Shown here: one piece after another, positions 46,782 through 56,232 of the stretch | Numbering within the stretch: position 1 is the stretch's first letter | How the letters are laid out: the number at the start of each line of letters is the position of its first letter | Made by a program: the position numbers and the translations under genes | The notes under the pieces: model-generated | What the model was told of the DNA's origin: nothing | Seen by the model: the letters and a program-made list of their open reading frames with translations, nothing else | The model's database searches: none | DNA from: Cyanobacterium sp. Dongsha4 | GTDB lineage: Bacteria; Cyanobacteriota; Cyanobacteriia; Cyanobacteriales; Cyanobacteriaceae | Length of the DNA: 64,000 nt | NCBI RefSeq assembly: GCF_036345015.1 | Contig: NZ_CP084098.1 | Span: forward strand, 2,555,326-2,619,325 | Direction: 5' to 3'

Positions 46782-48311
46782 ATGTTTAAACCTCTATCTG
46801 ATTTGGTTAAATCTTTCGGTAAAGACTCTGGCAATTTATTGGCAAATCGCTATCAGTTAGTTAGTCAAATAGGTAGGGGTGCAATGGGGCAGGTTTATAG
46901 AGCGATCGATACTCAATCAGGTGACAATCTTGTTGCTATTAAATTTTTGTCTCAAGCCCTATTAGATGATAAGATGCGTTTTCGTTTTGAAAATGAAGCG
47001 AAAATAAGTGCTTTATTAGGGGAGCAAAGTCAGCATATTGTTAGGGTTAAAGATTATGGAATTAGTGAAAATCAAGTTCCTTTTTATGTAATGGAGTATC
47101 TTGAAGGGGATGATTTAGATAGCCTCATTAAGAAAAAAACTATTTCTGTTGGCAGATTTTTATATTTAATTAAGCAGATTTGTTTAGGATTAGAATGCGC
47201 CCATAATGGTATTTTAGTCAATGGAGAATTAGCCACTATTATTCACCGTGATATTAAGCCTAGTAATATTTTCTTAGCCAAGACTGGAGAAGGGGATGTT
47301 ATCGCTAAAATTCTCGATTTTGGTATTGCTCAAATTCAAGAACCACAACAGGGTTCAACTCAACAACGTTTCATGGGTACTCCAGAATACTGCTCCCCTG
47401 AGCAAATGGCGGAAGAAGAGTTACAGCCTACTTCAGATATTTATAGTTTGGGCGTATTAATGTATCAAATGTTAACCCAAAAAACTCCTATTACTGCAGA
47501 TGGCAAAACTTTTCAGGCATGGTTTAAGGCACATCATGAGAATATTCCAAAGCCTTTACCTAGTTATTTGGCGTTACCTCCTGAGTTACATGATTTAGTG
47601 ATGAAATGTCTATCTAAGTCAAGATGCGATCGCCCTCAAAATATAGGTGAAATTTTAAAGATTATTACACCTTTAGAGAGAGAATATAATAAAAAAAATA
47701 ATTCTGAAATTAATAGTAATCCTGATTCCTTTGCGAGAAGAAAAACAGTATTTAGTGAAAATTTACCGTTACTAACTGTTTATGCTCAAAGTAGTTGGCC
47801 TAAAGATAAACCTCAGAAAAAAATTGTTTTTCCCTGTTTAACAGAAGCTCAAGAAGGTAATTTTTCCAGTTTATGGACTATGTTAGAGTCAGATGAAGTT
47901 AATCGTTTTATTCCTAAATCAACTTTTTGTTTTAATCATTTTCTATTTCAATTAAGCCCTCATCCGATGATTCTATGGGCTAATTTATTATATCGCCGTA
48001 ATTATGAGCCTAAATGGCTACCTTGTTATTTAGATTTAAAAACAGAAATTGGTTCTCAAATAGTTAACAATTTAATCAGTAAAAATCTCTACTATATTCT
48101 TTTATTTGAATTAGGAAAACCTCATAAATATAAGCAATTATTAACAGTAAAAATTAATGACGATAAAGCTCAAAAAATAGAACAATTTTTAGGAAAAATT
48201 ACCCCTTCTCCGTCTTCTAGCTCTCAAGCACAAATAAGCAAAATCGCCTTGAAAAAACAGTTTGAATCTGTTAAAGATACTATTATTGCGGCAATTAGTC
48301 GCAGTAAATAA
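46782..48311 (+). CDS. Serine/threonine protein kinase
   Basis: A 509-residue Hanks-type kinase. The kinase domain (about 24-290) has the glycine loop GRGAMGQVYRAI, the VAIKFL lysine, the catalytic loop HRDIKPSNIF, DFG (ILDFGIAQIQE), and activation/APE elements FMGTPEYCSPEQM and DIYSLGVLMYQML. No transmembrane segment is seen. The remaining roughly 180 residues (330-509) are of unknown fold, with Asn/Ser-rich linkers. It follows two terD genes on the same strand. Its 3' end is 2 bp from the convergent histidine kinase stop. Confidence 0.92.
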   Translation: MFKPLSDLVKSFGKDSGNLLANRYQLVSQIGRGAMGQVYRAIDTQSGDNLVAIKFLSQALLDDKMRFRFENEAKISALLGEQSQHIVRVKDYGISENQVPFYVMEYLEGDDLDSLIKKKTISVGRFLYLIKQICLGLECAHNGILVNGELATIIHRDIKPSNIFLAKTGEGDVIAKILDFGIAQIQEPQQGSTQQRFMGTPEYCSPEQMAEEELQPTSDIYSLGVLMYQMLTQKTPITADGKTFQAWFKAHHENIPKPLPSYLALPPELHDLVMKCLSKSRCDRPQNIGEILKIITPLEREYNKKNNSEINSNPDSFARRKTVFSENLPLLTVYAQSSWPKDKPQKKIVFPCLTEAQEGNFSSLWTMLESDEVNRFIPKSTFCFNHFLFQLSPHPMILWANLLYRRNYEPKWLPCYLDLKTEIGSQIVNNLISKNLYYILLFELGKPHKYKQLLTVKINDDKAQKIEQFLGKITPSPSSSSQAQISKIALKKQFESVKDTIIAAISRSK

Positions 48312-48313
48312 CC

Positions 48314-49663
48314 TCAGTTGATTAAACAAGGAATAGTGACGATAAAATTACAACCCTCATTTTCTTTACTTTCTACCTTGATTTTTCCCTGATGATTTTC
48401 CACAATAGCAAGTGCGATCGCAAGTCCTAATCCTGTGCTAGAATTACCAAAACTATTATTGCTACGAGCAGAATCTCCCCGATAAAATCGCTCAAATAAA
48501 TGAGATAACATCGATTCTTTGATACCAACGCCATTATCTTTAACTTCTACTTGATGATAAATTTTTTGATGTTTTTTATAACTGCTTAATTGTACTTTAA
48601 TTACTAATTTTTCTGATAAATTTTTATCTCCTTTACCATGAATTATGCTATTACTAATTAAGTTGGTAAATAGACGATTTAATTGAGTCCAATCACCAAT
48701 AATAGTATAAGGTTCATTATTTAATTCTTGCCAGTTTATATCACTATCTAAAATATCAAAAAGTAAATCTATATTACTATTATTAGCAATAATTTTCTGT
48801 TCTTCAATGACTTCTAATAATAAACCATCTAAAGGTATTTCTCCAAAATTATAATTAACAATGCCACTATCATTTCTAGCTAAAAATAATAAATCATTGA
48901 CTAAATTATTTAATCTTTCTGTTAATCTATCTAAAATTTTTAACTGTTTTTGTTGAGTATTAATATCTATATCTGGATAGGATAATAAACTTTGAATATT
49001 CGTTTTAATAGTCGCTAAAGGATTACGCAATTCGTGAGAAGCATCCGCCGTAAATTGTTTTAAACTTTGGTAAGAATCTTTAACTGGTTGAATAGCAATA
49101 CCTGACAAAAACCAACCAATAGCGCCGACACTAATAATTAGTAATATAATGCCCAAACTCAAATCAACTATTAATTGTTGAATAGGTTTAACCACATCAA
49201 ATAAAGGGTGACTTACTCGCAAATATCCTAAAACATAACGCCCTTTTTCAATCCTTTTCGTGATTTGACGTAATAAGTAATCATCAGAAATGCGGATGGT
49301 TTTTCCTCCAGAGTGAAAAGAAAGAGGAATTGGTAAAGGTTTTTCTAAAGTTTCCCATAGTAACTCACCATTAGGACTAAACCATTCTAAATCAATATGA
49401 TCATCTTCTACTTGATTAGTGGCATGAGGATGTTGATAAAAACTTTTGTCTAAATTAACTCGATACTTTCCTTCCGCAACTGCTATTTCTTCTATTACTA
49501 AAGATGGTTCAACTATTTCAATAACGTGTTTTAATGTATCATCAATACGATCTAACAAAGTTTTATAAACATATCCATAAATACCTGTGGCAAAAATAAT
49601 TAACAAGATTGCAGTAATACTTGTGTACCAAATGGCTAAACGACGACGAGTGGCTTGAAACAA
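48314..49663 (-). CDS. Membrane sensor histidine kinase
   Basis: A 449-residue kinase. Two membrane helices (about 12-34 and 165-188) flank a periplasmic sensor loop of about 130 residues rich in acidic and histidine residues. HisKA carries the phospho-His in ASHELRNPLATIKTN (about 214), and HATPase_c has NLISNSIIHGKG, VKDNGVGIKES and STGLGLAIALAIVE. No HAMP domain is obvious. No response-regulator gene is adjacent, so the partner lies elsewhere. Relatives exist across cyanobacteria. I do not assign a stimulus. Confidence 0.88.
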   Translation of the reverse strand: MFQATRRRLAIWYTSITAILLIIFATGIYGYVYKTLLDRIDDTLKHVIEIVEPSLVIEEIAVAEGKYRVNLDKSFYQHPHATNQVEDDHIDLEWFSPNGELLWETLEKPLPIPLSFHSGGKTIRISDDYLLRQITKRIEKGRYVLGYLRVSHPLFDVVKPIQQLIVDLSLGIILLIISVGAIGWFLSGIAIQPVKDSYQSLKQFTADASHELRNPLATIKTNIQSLLSYPDIDINTQQKQLKILDRLTERLNNLVNDLLFLARNDSGIVNYNFGEIPLDGLLLEVIEEQKIIANNSNIDLLFDILDSDINWQELNNEPYTIIGDWTQLNRLFTNLISNSIIHGKGDKNLSEKLVIKVQLSSYKKHQKIYHQVEVKDNGVGIKESMLSHLFERFYRGDSARSNNSFGNSSTGLGLAIALAIVENHQGKIKVESKENEGCNFIVTIPCLIN

Positions 49664-49689
49664 AGCAATAAGGAATTAAGTAATTAGGA

Positions 49690-49900
49690 GTTGACGAAAA
49701 GGTATTTTGACAAAGGTAGGCAAAAGGCGATGGGCAAGGGGCAAATCCCTCTGTGTTTCCCCTTAAAAGAAACCCCCCTTTATCTCTTCTCTTGAGAGAG
49801 GAAGGCAAAAGTGTTTAATTAACAATAACTTTAACACCTACAACCGTCAAACCTGCTATCTGTCATCTGAAACCTTTTTCAAGAAATAGTTTATCATAAT
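49690..49900. repeat. Composite spacer repeat
   Basis: It carries GGCAAAAGGCGATGGGCAAG and GGGCAAATCCC, then CTCTTCTCTTGAGAGAGGAA (a hairpin around TTGA), GGCAAAAGTGTTTAATTAAC and a tail ATAGTTTATCATAA shared with about 36520. It lies upstream of the histidine kinase gene. Confidence 0.6.
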
Positions 49901-49923
49901 TACTGTGTGAAAGAATTTTAATG

Positions 49924-50706
49924 TTATCTTGCAATTAAGATAAAAACTGCAACTACTAAGACAAAGTAACCGAAGGCTTTTTGTAAAGATTTTGCCTCTA
50001 TTTTTTGACCTAATTTTGCTCCGACAATAATACCTAAACTAGCAAATAAGCTAAAAGTTATCATTACAAACCAATTTAATTCTACCTGATTTAAGTAGCC
50101 AAAAAAAGCACTGGCGGAATTAGTGGCAATAATTAAAAGAGATGTTCCAACTGCTTCTTTCATAGGAATTCCCCCGACTAATACTAAACAGGGAATGATT
50201 AAAAATCCTCCACCTACTCCGACAAATCCTGTTAAAATACCAACTCCTAATCCTTGAAAAGTTGTGAGAATTATTTTTTGATAAATGTTATTTTGATAAA
50301 TGATTTTTTCTGAATTTACTTCTTTATTAATTTCACTTTTTTTACCGCTTTTTTTTATCATGAAAATACTGGCTAGTAACATAATTATTGCAAAACTAAC
50401 CAGTTGAATAGTATCAGTAATAAAGGGTAGAGTCGTTATTTTTGATCCTAAAAAAGCCCCTATCATAGCAGGAGGAATAAAACTAACTGCAACGGGTAAA
50501 TTAACATTCTTTTGTTGCCAATGGGGTATTAAACCAACTATACTAACTATTCCAACTATAAATAGACTCATGGCGATCGCTTCTTTTGCTGTTACACCTA
50601 CTACATATTTGAGAATAGGCACAGCTAAAATCGAGCCACCGCCACCAATTAAACCGAGACTTAAACCAACTAAAACTGCTAAAAATAAGGCGATTGTATA
50701 ACGCAT
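49924..50706 (-). CDS. TauE/SafE-family sulfite (sulfonate) exporter
   Basis: A 260-residue polytopic protein with two homologous halves. Each has the family glycine motif: GLSLGLIGGGGSILAVPILK near the start and GILTGFVGVGGGFLIIPCLV in the middle, followed by MKEAVGTSLLIIATNSASA. TauE/SafE proteins export sulfite or other sulfonates. It is last in an operon-like run with a rhodanese gene and a persulfide dioxygenase-like gene, which together fit removal of the sulfite formed from persulfide. Confidence 0.9.
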   Translation of the reverse strand: MRYTIALFLAVLVGLSLGLIGGGGSILAVPILKYVVGVTAKEAIAMSLFIVGIVSIVGLIPHWQQKNVNLPVAVSFIPPAMIGAFLGSKITTLPFITDTIQLVSFAIIMLLASIFMIKKSGKKSEINKEVNSEKIIYQNNIYQKIILTTFQGLGVGILTGFVGVGGGFLIIPCLVLVGGIPMKEAVGTSLLIIATNSASAFFGYLNQVELNWFVMITFSLFASLGIIVGAKLGQKIEAKSLQKAFGYFVLVVAVFILIAR

Positions 50707-50727
50707 ATCACAAATAAAATATTTAGG

Positions 50728-51069
50728 TTACAACTCAACGGGAAGATGATGAGATTGCCACCCCAAAATACCTCCTTCTAAATCAAAAACAAATTTTTTA
50801 CCCATCGCAATCAATTGTTGTGCCACATCACCAGAGCGTTTTCCAGAACGACAATAAATGACTAAATTATCCTGTTGGGCAAGATTATGTAATTCTTGGG
50901 TAGTTAGTAAAGAAGTAGGCTTGAGTAATGCTCCAGTAATATGTCCTTGCTTATATTCTGATAATTCTCGGACATCAACTAAAGTAACAGATTCTTGACT
51001 TAACTTAGCGTATAATTGTAGAGGCGAAATCAAAATGATTTTTTCTTTTTTTACAGGAATACAGACCAT
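50728..51069 (-). CDS. Single-domain rhodanese-like sulfurtransferase
   Basis: A 113-residue protein. The rhodanese domain has VTLVDVRELSEYKQGHITGA, the active loop VIYCRSGKRSGDVA (catalytic Cys about 82) and the GGILGW ending. It transfers sulfane sulfur between thiols, such as glutathione persulfide and thiosulfate. It lies between the persulfide dioxygenase-like gene (69 bp upstream) and the TauE/SafE gene (21 bp downstream). The N-terminal ten residues are hydrophobic/basic, but not a clear signal peptide. Confidence 0.9.
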   Translation of the reverse strand: MVCIPVKKEKIILISPLQLYAKLSQESVTLVDVRELSEYKQGHITGALLKPTSLLTTQELHNLAQQDNLVIYCRSGKRSGDVAQQLIAMGKKFVFDLEGGILGWQSHHLPVEL

Positions 51070-51138
51070 TTTTCCTCCTGATTGATGAGTAGAAAGATTC
51101 GTTTTTTATTACTACTTGAAAATTATTGTTTTTAATGA

Positions 51139-51837
51139 TTAAACTAAGCTAGGAATATTACCACATTGTTGATTTGCGGGGATAGCTTCCATGATTTTAG
51201 TCGGATTAGGTAAATTTAGATTATTCATAATCTCGACAAATTCCGCTTTGTTTTTATGGGCAATCCGAGGATTAAACTGTTTTTCTTCCTTAATAGTTGA
51301 CACCATTTGCCCTCGATAATCATGACCGGGATAAACTAAAGTATTATCTGGTAAAGTAAAGAATTTTTCCGTAATAGACTCGTACAAATCCCCCGCATTG
51401 CCACTCTGAAAATCAGTTCTACCACAACCTCTGATAAATAAAGCATCCCCTGTTAAAAGATGAGTACCATCTACTAAATACGCAAAATGACAATCTGTAT
51501 GTCCGGGAGATGCGATCGCTTTTATTTCGATTTTGCCCACCTTAAGGACTTCTCCATCGAGAATGTGTCGATCGGCACAACTAACCTTAGCTTTTTCAGG
51601 TACTATGCCAATACAATGGGCTAATTGTTTCAATTTACCAGTACCCGTAATATGATCCGCATGAACATGGGTTTCTAGGCAAAAAATTAAATTTAACCCC
51701 AATTCTTTGATTAACTGAAAATCACGATCAACTTGTTCTAAAACAGGATCAACTAAAACCGCTTCCTTGCTATCCTCGTCGGCAATTAAATAAGTATAAG
51801 TCCAAGTATCCTGATCAAATAATTGACGAAACAACAT
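51139..51837 (-). CDS. MBL-fold persulfide dioxygenase (ETHE1/PDO-like)
   Basis: A 232-residue metallo-beta-lactamase-fold protein. It has the metal motif THVHADHITGTGKL, SPGHTDCHFAYLVDG, and the ETHE1-type stretch LFIRGCGRTDFQSGNA with YPGHDYRG. The single iron site and glutathione-persulfide pocket of ETHE1-like dioxygenases fit this pattern, so it probably oxidises GSSH to sulfite. It is first in the run with rhodanese and TauE/SafE genes, an established sulfide-detoxification trio. The CIGIVPEKAKVSC insertion is not examined further. Confidence 0.88.
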   Translation of the reverse strand: MLFRQLFDQDTWTYTYLIADEDSKEAVLVDPVLEQVDRDFQLIKELGLNLIFCLETHVHADHITGTGKLKQLAHCIGIVPEKAKVSCADRHILDGEVLKVGKIEIKAIASPGHTDCHFAYLVDGTHLLTGDALFIRGCGRTDFQSGNAGDLYESITEKFFTLPDNTLVYPGHDYRGQMVSTIKEEKQFNPRIAHKNKAEFVEIMNNLNLPNPTKIMEAIPANQQCGNIPSLV

Positions 51838-52022
51838 AATATCTTAAGTTATTTATATTGATTATATGACCATTCTACTATCTGGTTATATAATTGTAAA
51901 GACTCAGTTAGAGAAAAACATAAAGAGGTTTCTTTGAAGGGTAGATACGGAAGGGTTTACCTCTTGCCCTTTTCCCTTTTTTTCCACCATTGCTAGTAAA
52001 TTTGATGATTAATGTCAAGAAT

Positions 52023-53750
52023 TTAATATTTTCTTTCCTTTGGTTCAAACATATTTACCACAACAGGCATATAATCGATTTTTACTCCGTCTGAAGAATA
52101 GTAAGCAAGGGTATGTTGTAAGTATTGTTGATCATTTCTTGTAGGAAAATCCTCCCGTGAATGAGCACCTCTACTTTCTTGACGGTGAAAAGCAGAAGTT
52201 AAAATTATTTCCCCGACTACCATAATATTTTGCAATTCAAGGGCTTCGATTAATTCTTGATTCCAATAATGCCCCTTATCATCAAGATATATTTGACTAT
52301 ATTTAGCTTTTAACTCTTGAATACAGCTCAATCCTTCTCCCATAACTTCCTCAGTGCGAAATACGCCACAATGCTCCGTCATACAGTCTTGAAATTCCTT
52401 TCTTAAACTATTGATGCGGATATTGCCTTCTTGGTTAAGTAAATCTTTAATGCGTTTTTCAGCTTTAGTTAAATATTTCTTTTCATCAATGTCAGGTAAA
52501 TTACGATTAGGCACATAAGATGCGATCGCACGTCCTACTCTTCTACCATAAACCACACATTCAAGGAGGGAATTACTACCGAGACGATTTGCACCATGCA
52601 CAGAAACACAGGCACATTCTCCTGCCGCAAAAAATCCTTCTGTCAATTCTTCCCCATTAAGTCTCACTCTACCATCGGTATTGACGGGAATCCCCCCCAT
52701 ACAATAATGGGCTGTGGGACGCACGGGCATCGGTTGAGTTACCGCATCCACCCCCACTAAACGATGAGCTTCTTCCCAACAAAACGGCACACGACTCATT
52801 ATCTTTTCCTTGCCCATATGGGTTAAGTCTAAATGAACGTAAATACCGCCACTACTACCATCGGGATTAATGCCCCTTCCTGCTCGAATTTCCATCACTA
52901 TTGCACGGGAGGTAATGTCACGGGGTGCTAATTCCATCTGATTGGGGGCGTAATGTGCCATAAATCTTTCCCCTTCGCTGTTGCGCAAATATGCCCCTTC
53001 TCCTCGCACTGCTTCAGAAATTAAAACTCCCACAGGATACAACCCCGTTGGATGAAACTGTACAAATTCCATATCTTCTAAGGGTATGTTAACTAAGGCA
53101 CTCATTGCCAAACCATCCCCAGTGGAGGCGTAATCATTGGAAGTGGTGTTAAATACCCTACCATAACCACCAGTGGCAAACATTATCGCCTTAGCGGAAA
53201 CTATTTCTAAACGCCCATCACCGATGTTAAACATCACTACCCCTTTGGCTTCTTTTCCTTCAAAGATTAATTCCATCACATACCATTCTTCGTAGATAGT
53301 GACACCAAAACGGCGTAAATTATTCACTAATTCATGGAGTATAGCATGACCTGTTTTATCGGCGGCGTAACAGGTGCGTTTATGGGAATGCCCTCCAAAT
53401 GCCCTCTGGGCAATTCTACCATCTTCTAAACGGGAAAATAATACCCCTAAATGTTCTAATTCGATGATCACTTCGGGGGCTTCTTTGGTAAGATATTCCA
53501 CAGCGTCTTGATCTGCTAAATAGTCTGAACCTTTGACAGTGTCAAAGGCGTGGGCTTTCCATTCGTCATCTGGATCAACGTTTTTCAAACTGGCGGCAAT
53601 ACCTCCTTGCGCTGCCACAGAGTGCGATCGAATCGGGTGAGTTTTTGCCACTAAAGCCACATCTAAGGTAGGATTTTGTTTTTTTATTTCCAATGCCGCA
53701 CGACATCCTGCTAAACCGCCACCAACAATAAATACATCATGCTTGAACAT
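52023..53750 (-). CDS. sdhA: Succinate dehydrogenase/fumarate reductase flavoprotein subunit
   Basis: SdhA carries FAD and the dicarboxylate site of complex II at the thylakoid or plasma membrane. The 575 residues begin with the FAD Rossmann motif VFIVGGGLAGCRAALE. The flavinylation histidine lies in RSHSVAAQGGIAASL, active-site residues in QFHPTGLYPVG, and the C-terminal FAD/catalytic region in AHYCMGGIPVNTDGRVRL and FHRQESRGAHSREDFP. No sdhB or other subunit gene is adjacent, as is usual in cyanobacteria, where the sdh genes are scattered. Confidence 0.94.
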   Translation of the reverse strand: MFKHDVFIVGGGLAGCRAALEIKKQNPTLDVALVAKTHPIRSHSVAAQGGIAASLKNVDPDDEWKAHAFDTVKGSDYLADQDAVEYLTKEAPEVIIELEHLGVLFSRLEDGRIAQRAFGGHSHKRTCYAADKTGHAILHELVNNLRRFGVTIYEEWYVMELIFEGKEAKGVVMFNIGDGRLEIVSAKAIMFATGGYGRVFNTTSNDYASTGDGLAMSALVNIPLEDMEFVQFHPTGLYPVGVLISEAVRGEGAYLRNSEGERFMAHYAPNQMELAPRDITSRAIVMEIRAGRGINPDGSSGGIYVHLDLTHMGKEKIMSRVPFCWEEAHRLVGVDAVTQPMPVRPTAHYCMGGIPVNTDGRVRLNGEELTEGFFAAGECACVSVHGANRLGSNSLLECVVYGRRVGRAIASYVPNRNLPDIDEKKYLTKAEKRIKDLLNQEGNIRINSLRKEFQDCMTEHCGVFRTEEVMGEGLSCIQELKAKYSQIYLDDKGHYWNQELIEALELQNIMVVGEIILTSAFHRQESRGAHSREDFPTRNDQQYLQHTLAYYSSDGVKIDYMPVVVNMFEPKERKY

Positions 53751-54051
53751 TTTGGCTTTCCCTTTTTTACCGTCACGTTTCCACTTTTCTTCTATTTTAT
53801 ATACATAACCTGAGTTCGAGATAAATTTTATCTATGAGTTATGAGGAAAAGAGCAAAGAAAAAAGGTCAAAGGGCAAGGGGCAAGGGGCAAAGGTAATAA
53901 ACAATTAGTAATTAGTAATGATGCCGTTTAAGATTTAATTTCTCCCTAATACCCCAACACCCTAATACCCCAAATCCCCTATTTTATTACTGTCTCTATG
54001 TTGAACAAAGACTTTTTGAGTAAAGCCTAATAATTAACTATAATTATTTTG
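53751..54051. other. Divergent spacer with miniature-element relative
   Basis: About 300 bp between divergent sdhA and the WD40 gene. It holds the half-element at 53807 (listed separately) and the recurrent GGGGCAAGGGGCAAAGG and CCCTAATACCCCAACACC modules. No RNA gene is seen. Confidence 0.6.
53807..53990. repeat. IS982-like miniature-element relative (left end) with spacer modules
   Basis: AACCTGAGTTCGAGATAAAT, then TTTATCTATGAGTTATGAGG, parallels the left 50 bp of the 17219-17416 element. The subterminal hairpin is GATAAA-T-TTTATC here and GATGAA-TT-TTCATC there, so paired bases changed together. The right terminus is not recognisable. Confidence 0.6.
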
Positions 54052-56232
54052 ATGCCCCTAAATACAAATTTAAGTCTTATGGATGAGGATAAATTAAAGA
54101 AACTAGAAGAACAACTATACAATGATACTCCCTTCTTCGGCGATCGCATCCGACAAAATGCCGCTAAAGAGTTAATTGAAGAAAAAACTCCTCAAGCCTT
54201 GGAATTATTAATCAGAGCTTTTATTTTCAGTCAAGACAAAACTTTTCGTAATCTGATTTTAAGCAGTTTAAAAAGCATCAAAATTCAAGAAACTGCCTTA
54301 ACAGATGTAATATGTCGAATATGGGCAGAAACCAGAGATGAAGAATTAAGTAAACTTATTAAGTTAAAAGGATGGGTAACAACAAGCCCCCCTGAATTGA
54401 GATTGTTAACAGCTTTAAATTTAGGATGGCGGGGCATTATCGACGAAAAAGGAACAGGAATTATTGCACCTTTAATTGATTTATATCTAACAGAAAATGA
54501 TGCTTTTATCAAAAAAATAGCTCAAATGTGGCTCACTACCCTCTCTCAACCCGAACTACAAGAGGAAGTTTGTCGTCTTGCCAGTGAAGAAAATAATCAA
54601 GAAGCATTAACCTTAGCTACCGAATGCGGTTACACTCCCTCAGATCCATCTCAAGCCGCTTTATTCTGTTATTTTACACAGCAATGGGATAAATATCGAG
54701 AAATTGACCCCGATTATCAACTTTTAGAGAATTTTTACTATCATACTGCTTCAGAATTACAAGAAAGAATAGAAAAACATGGTATCGCCTTTAAAAGATT
54801 AGAGTGGATTTGGATTGTATTGGGGGGCAAAAAAGGCAGACGACTAAGAGAAATTAATAAAAGTCAATGGGAAAATATTATTCAAACAATGGTGATGGGG
54901 CAACACTGGAATTTATTAATGTCATTTGTGCCCATAGTTCCCGCAGTTTTTAGCCAGAAAATAGTTAAAAAGCTCGAAACTAAACGTTTAGCCATTAAAG
55001 AACCCGAATTAAAGCAAAAATTAACTCAATTAAGTCAATTATTTCAAAATATTAAAAGCAATATTCCTCCTCAAGGAAATTTAGTTCGTTGTTACCACAC
55101 CTTAGAAGGACATTCCAAAGCTATAGAAGCGATCGCAATTTCTCCTGATTGTAAAACATTAGTTAGTGCAGGAGATGAATTAATTAGAGTCTGGGATATA
55201 AATACAGGACAACTGTTGAATACTCTTAACGGACATTTAAAACCCATTACTAGCCTCTGTTTAAGCGGTGATGGCACGATTTTAGCTAGTGGCAGTCGAG
55301 ATAAAACAGTTTCTTTATGGCGTTTACCTGAAGGTAATTTAATTGGTAATTTATCGGCAAATACTGCTTCTGTATGGTCTTTAGCTATGACGAAGTCCGC
55401 TAAACTGATAGCTAGTGCTAGTTACCAAGAAATAAGGTTATGGCAATATCCCCAGAGTAGATTATTTAAAAATTTACGGGGACATCAAAGGGAAGTAGAA
55501 AAAGTGATTCTATCCCAAGATGACAGTTTGTTAATTGCTGGAGGGGGAACAAAAGATAATAGTATCAGAGTATGGCGTTTACCAGAAGGAGATCATCTTT
55601 ATAATTTATTTGGTCATCAGGATGCCATTTGTGATTTAGCTGTTACCTCGGATAACAAAATTTTAGCTTCTGCCAGTAAAGATCACACAATTAAATTATG
55701 GTCTTTAGAAGAAGGAAAAGAAATTGCTACTTTAGAAGGACATTTAGGGAGAGTTTGGTGTTTAGCAATTACCTCTGATAATGAAAACCTTGTGACTGGT
55801 GGTGATGATGGTACAGTGAAAATATGGTCATTAACCACCCATAATCTATTAGATACTTTTACTGGTCACGAAGATGGTATTTTTTGTTTAGATATTAGCC
55901 CTGATGGACGCTTATTAGCTACGGGAGGAAGAGATAAAACCGTGAGAATGTGGGATTTAACCACAGGAGAAAATGTTAATACTTTAAATGTACATCAAGG
56001 AATTATCACTCGAATAAAATTTACTGATGATGGTACAAACTTAATAACAGGAAGTGGCGATCGCACCTTAAAAATATGGCGTTGGGATTTATCCCGACTA
56101 TGTAATATGTCACCCCGCTTAATGACCAAAGAAGATAAACAATGGCTTAAATCAGCCCTAGAAAGCGGACATCTCACCCCCCAAGAACAAGAATGGATTA
56201 CCTTATTAGCTAAGTTGCAAAAGAATGAGTAG
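54052..56232 (+). CDS. WD40-repeat protein with helical N-terminal half
   Basis: A 726-residue scaffold. Residues about 1-340 are helical, with HEAT-like segments (KELIEEKTPQALELLIRAFI). The remainder is a beta-propeller of eight WD40 repeats, recognisable by GH and WD/WS endings (HTLEGHSKAIEAIAISPD, then IRVWDINTG, KIWSLTTHN, RMWDLTTGE and KIWRWD). A short C-terminal helix follows (TKEDKQWLKSALESGHLTPQ). The start is placed at the ATG at 54052 rather than a TTG one codon upstream. The function is unknown. Such proteins organise complexes or signalling. It is divergent from sdhA. Confidence 0.88.
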   Translation: MPLNTNLSLMDEDKLKKLEEQLYNDTPFFGDRIRQNAAKELIEEKTPQALELLIRAFIFSQDKTFRNLILSSLKSIKIQETALTDVICRIWAETRDEELSKLIKLKGWVTTSPPELRLLTALNLGWRGIIDEKGTGIIAPLIDLYLTENDAFIKKIAQMWLTTLSQPELQEEVCRLASEENNQEALTLATECGYTPSDPSQAALFCYFTQQWDKYREIDPDYQLLENFYYHTASELQERIEKHGIAFKRLEWIWIVLGGKKGRRLREINKSQWENIIQTMVMGQHWNLLMSFVPIVPAVFSQKIVKKLETKRLAIKEPELKQKLTQLSQLFQNIKSNIPPQGNLVRCYHTLEGHSKAIEAIAISPDCKTLVSAGDELIRVWDINTGQLLNTLNGHLKPITSLCLSGDGTILASGSRDKTVSLWRLPEGNLIGNLSANTASVWSLAMTKSAKLIASASYQEIRLWQYPQSRLFKNLRGHQREVEKVILSQDDSLLIAGGGTKDNSIRVWRLPEGDHLYNLFGHQDAICDLAVTSDNKILASASKDHTIKLWSLEEGKEIATLEGHLGRVWCLAITSDNENLVTGGDDGTVKIWSLTTHNLLDTFTGHEDGIFCLDISPDGRLLATGGRDKTVRMWDLTTGENVNTLNVHQGIITRIKFTDDGTNLITGSGDRTLKIWRWDLSRLCNMSPRLMTKEDKQWLKSALESGHLTPQEQEWITLLAKLQKNE

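Noticed and set aside
48311-48326. Miniature-element end (AACCTCAGTT near 48307)
   Set aside because: The word overlaps the coding end of a gene, with no further similarity to the element family, so it is a chance match.
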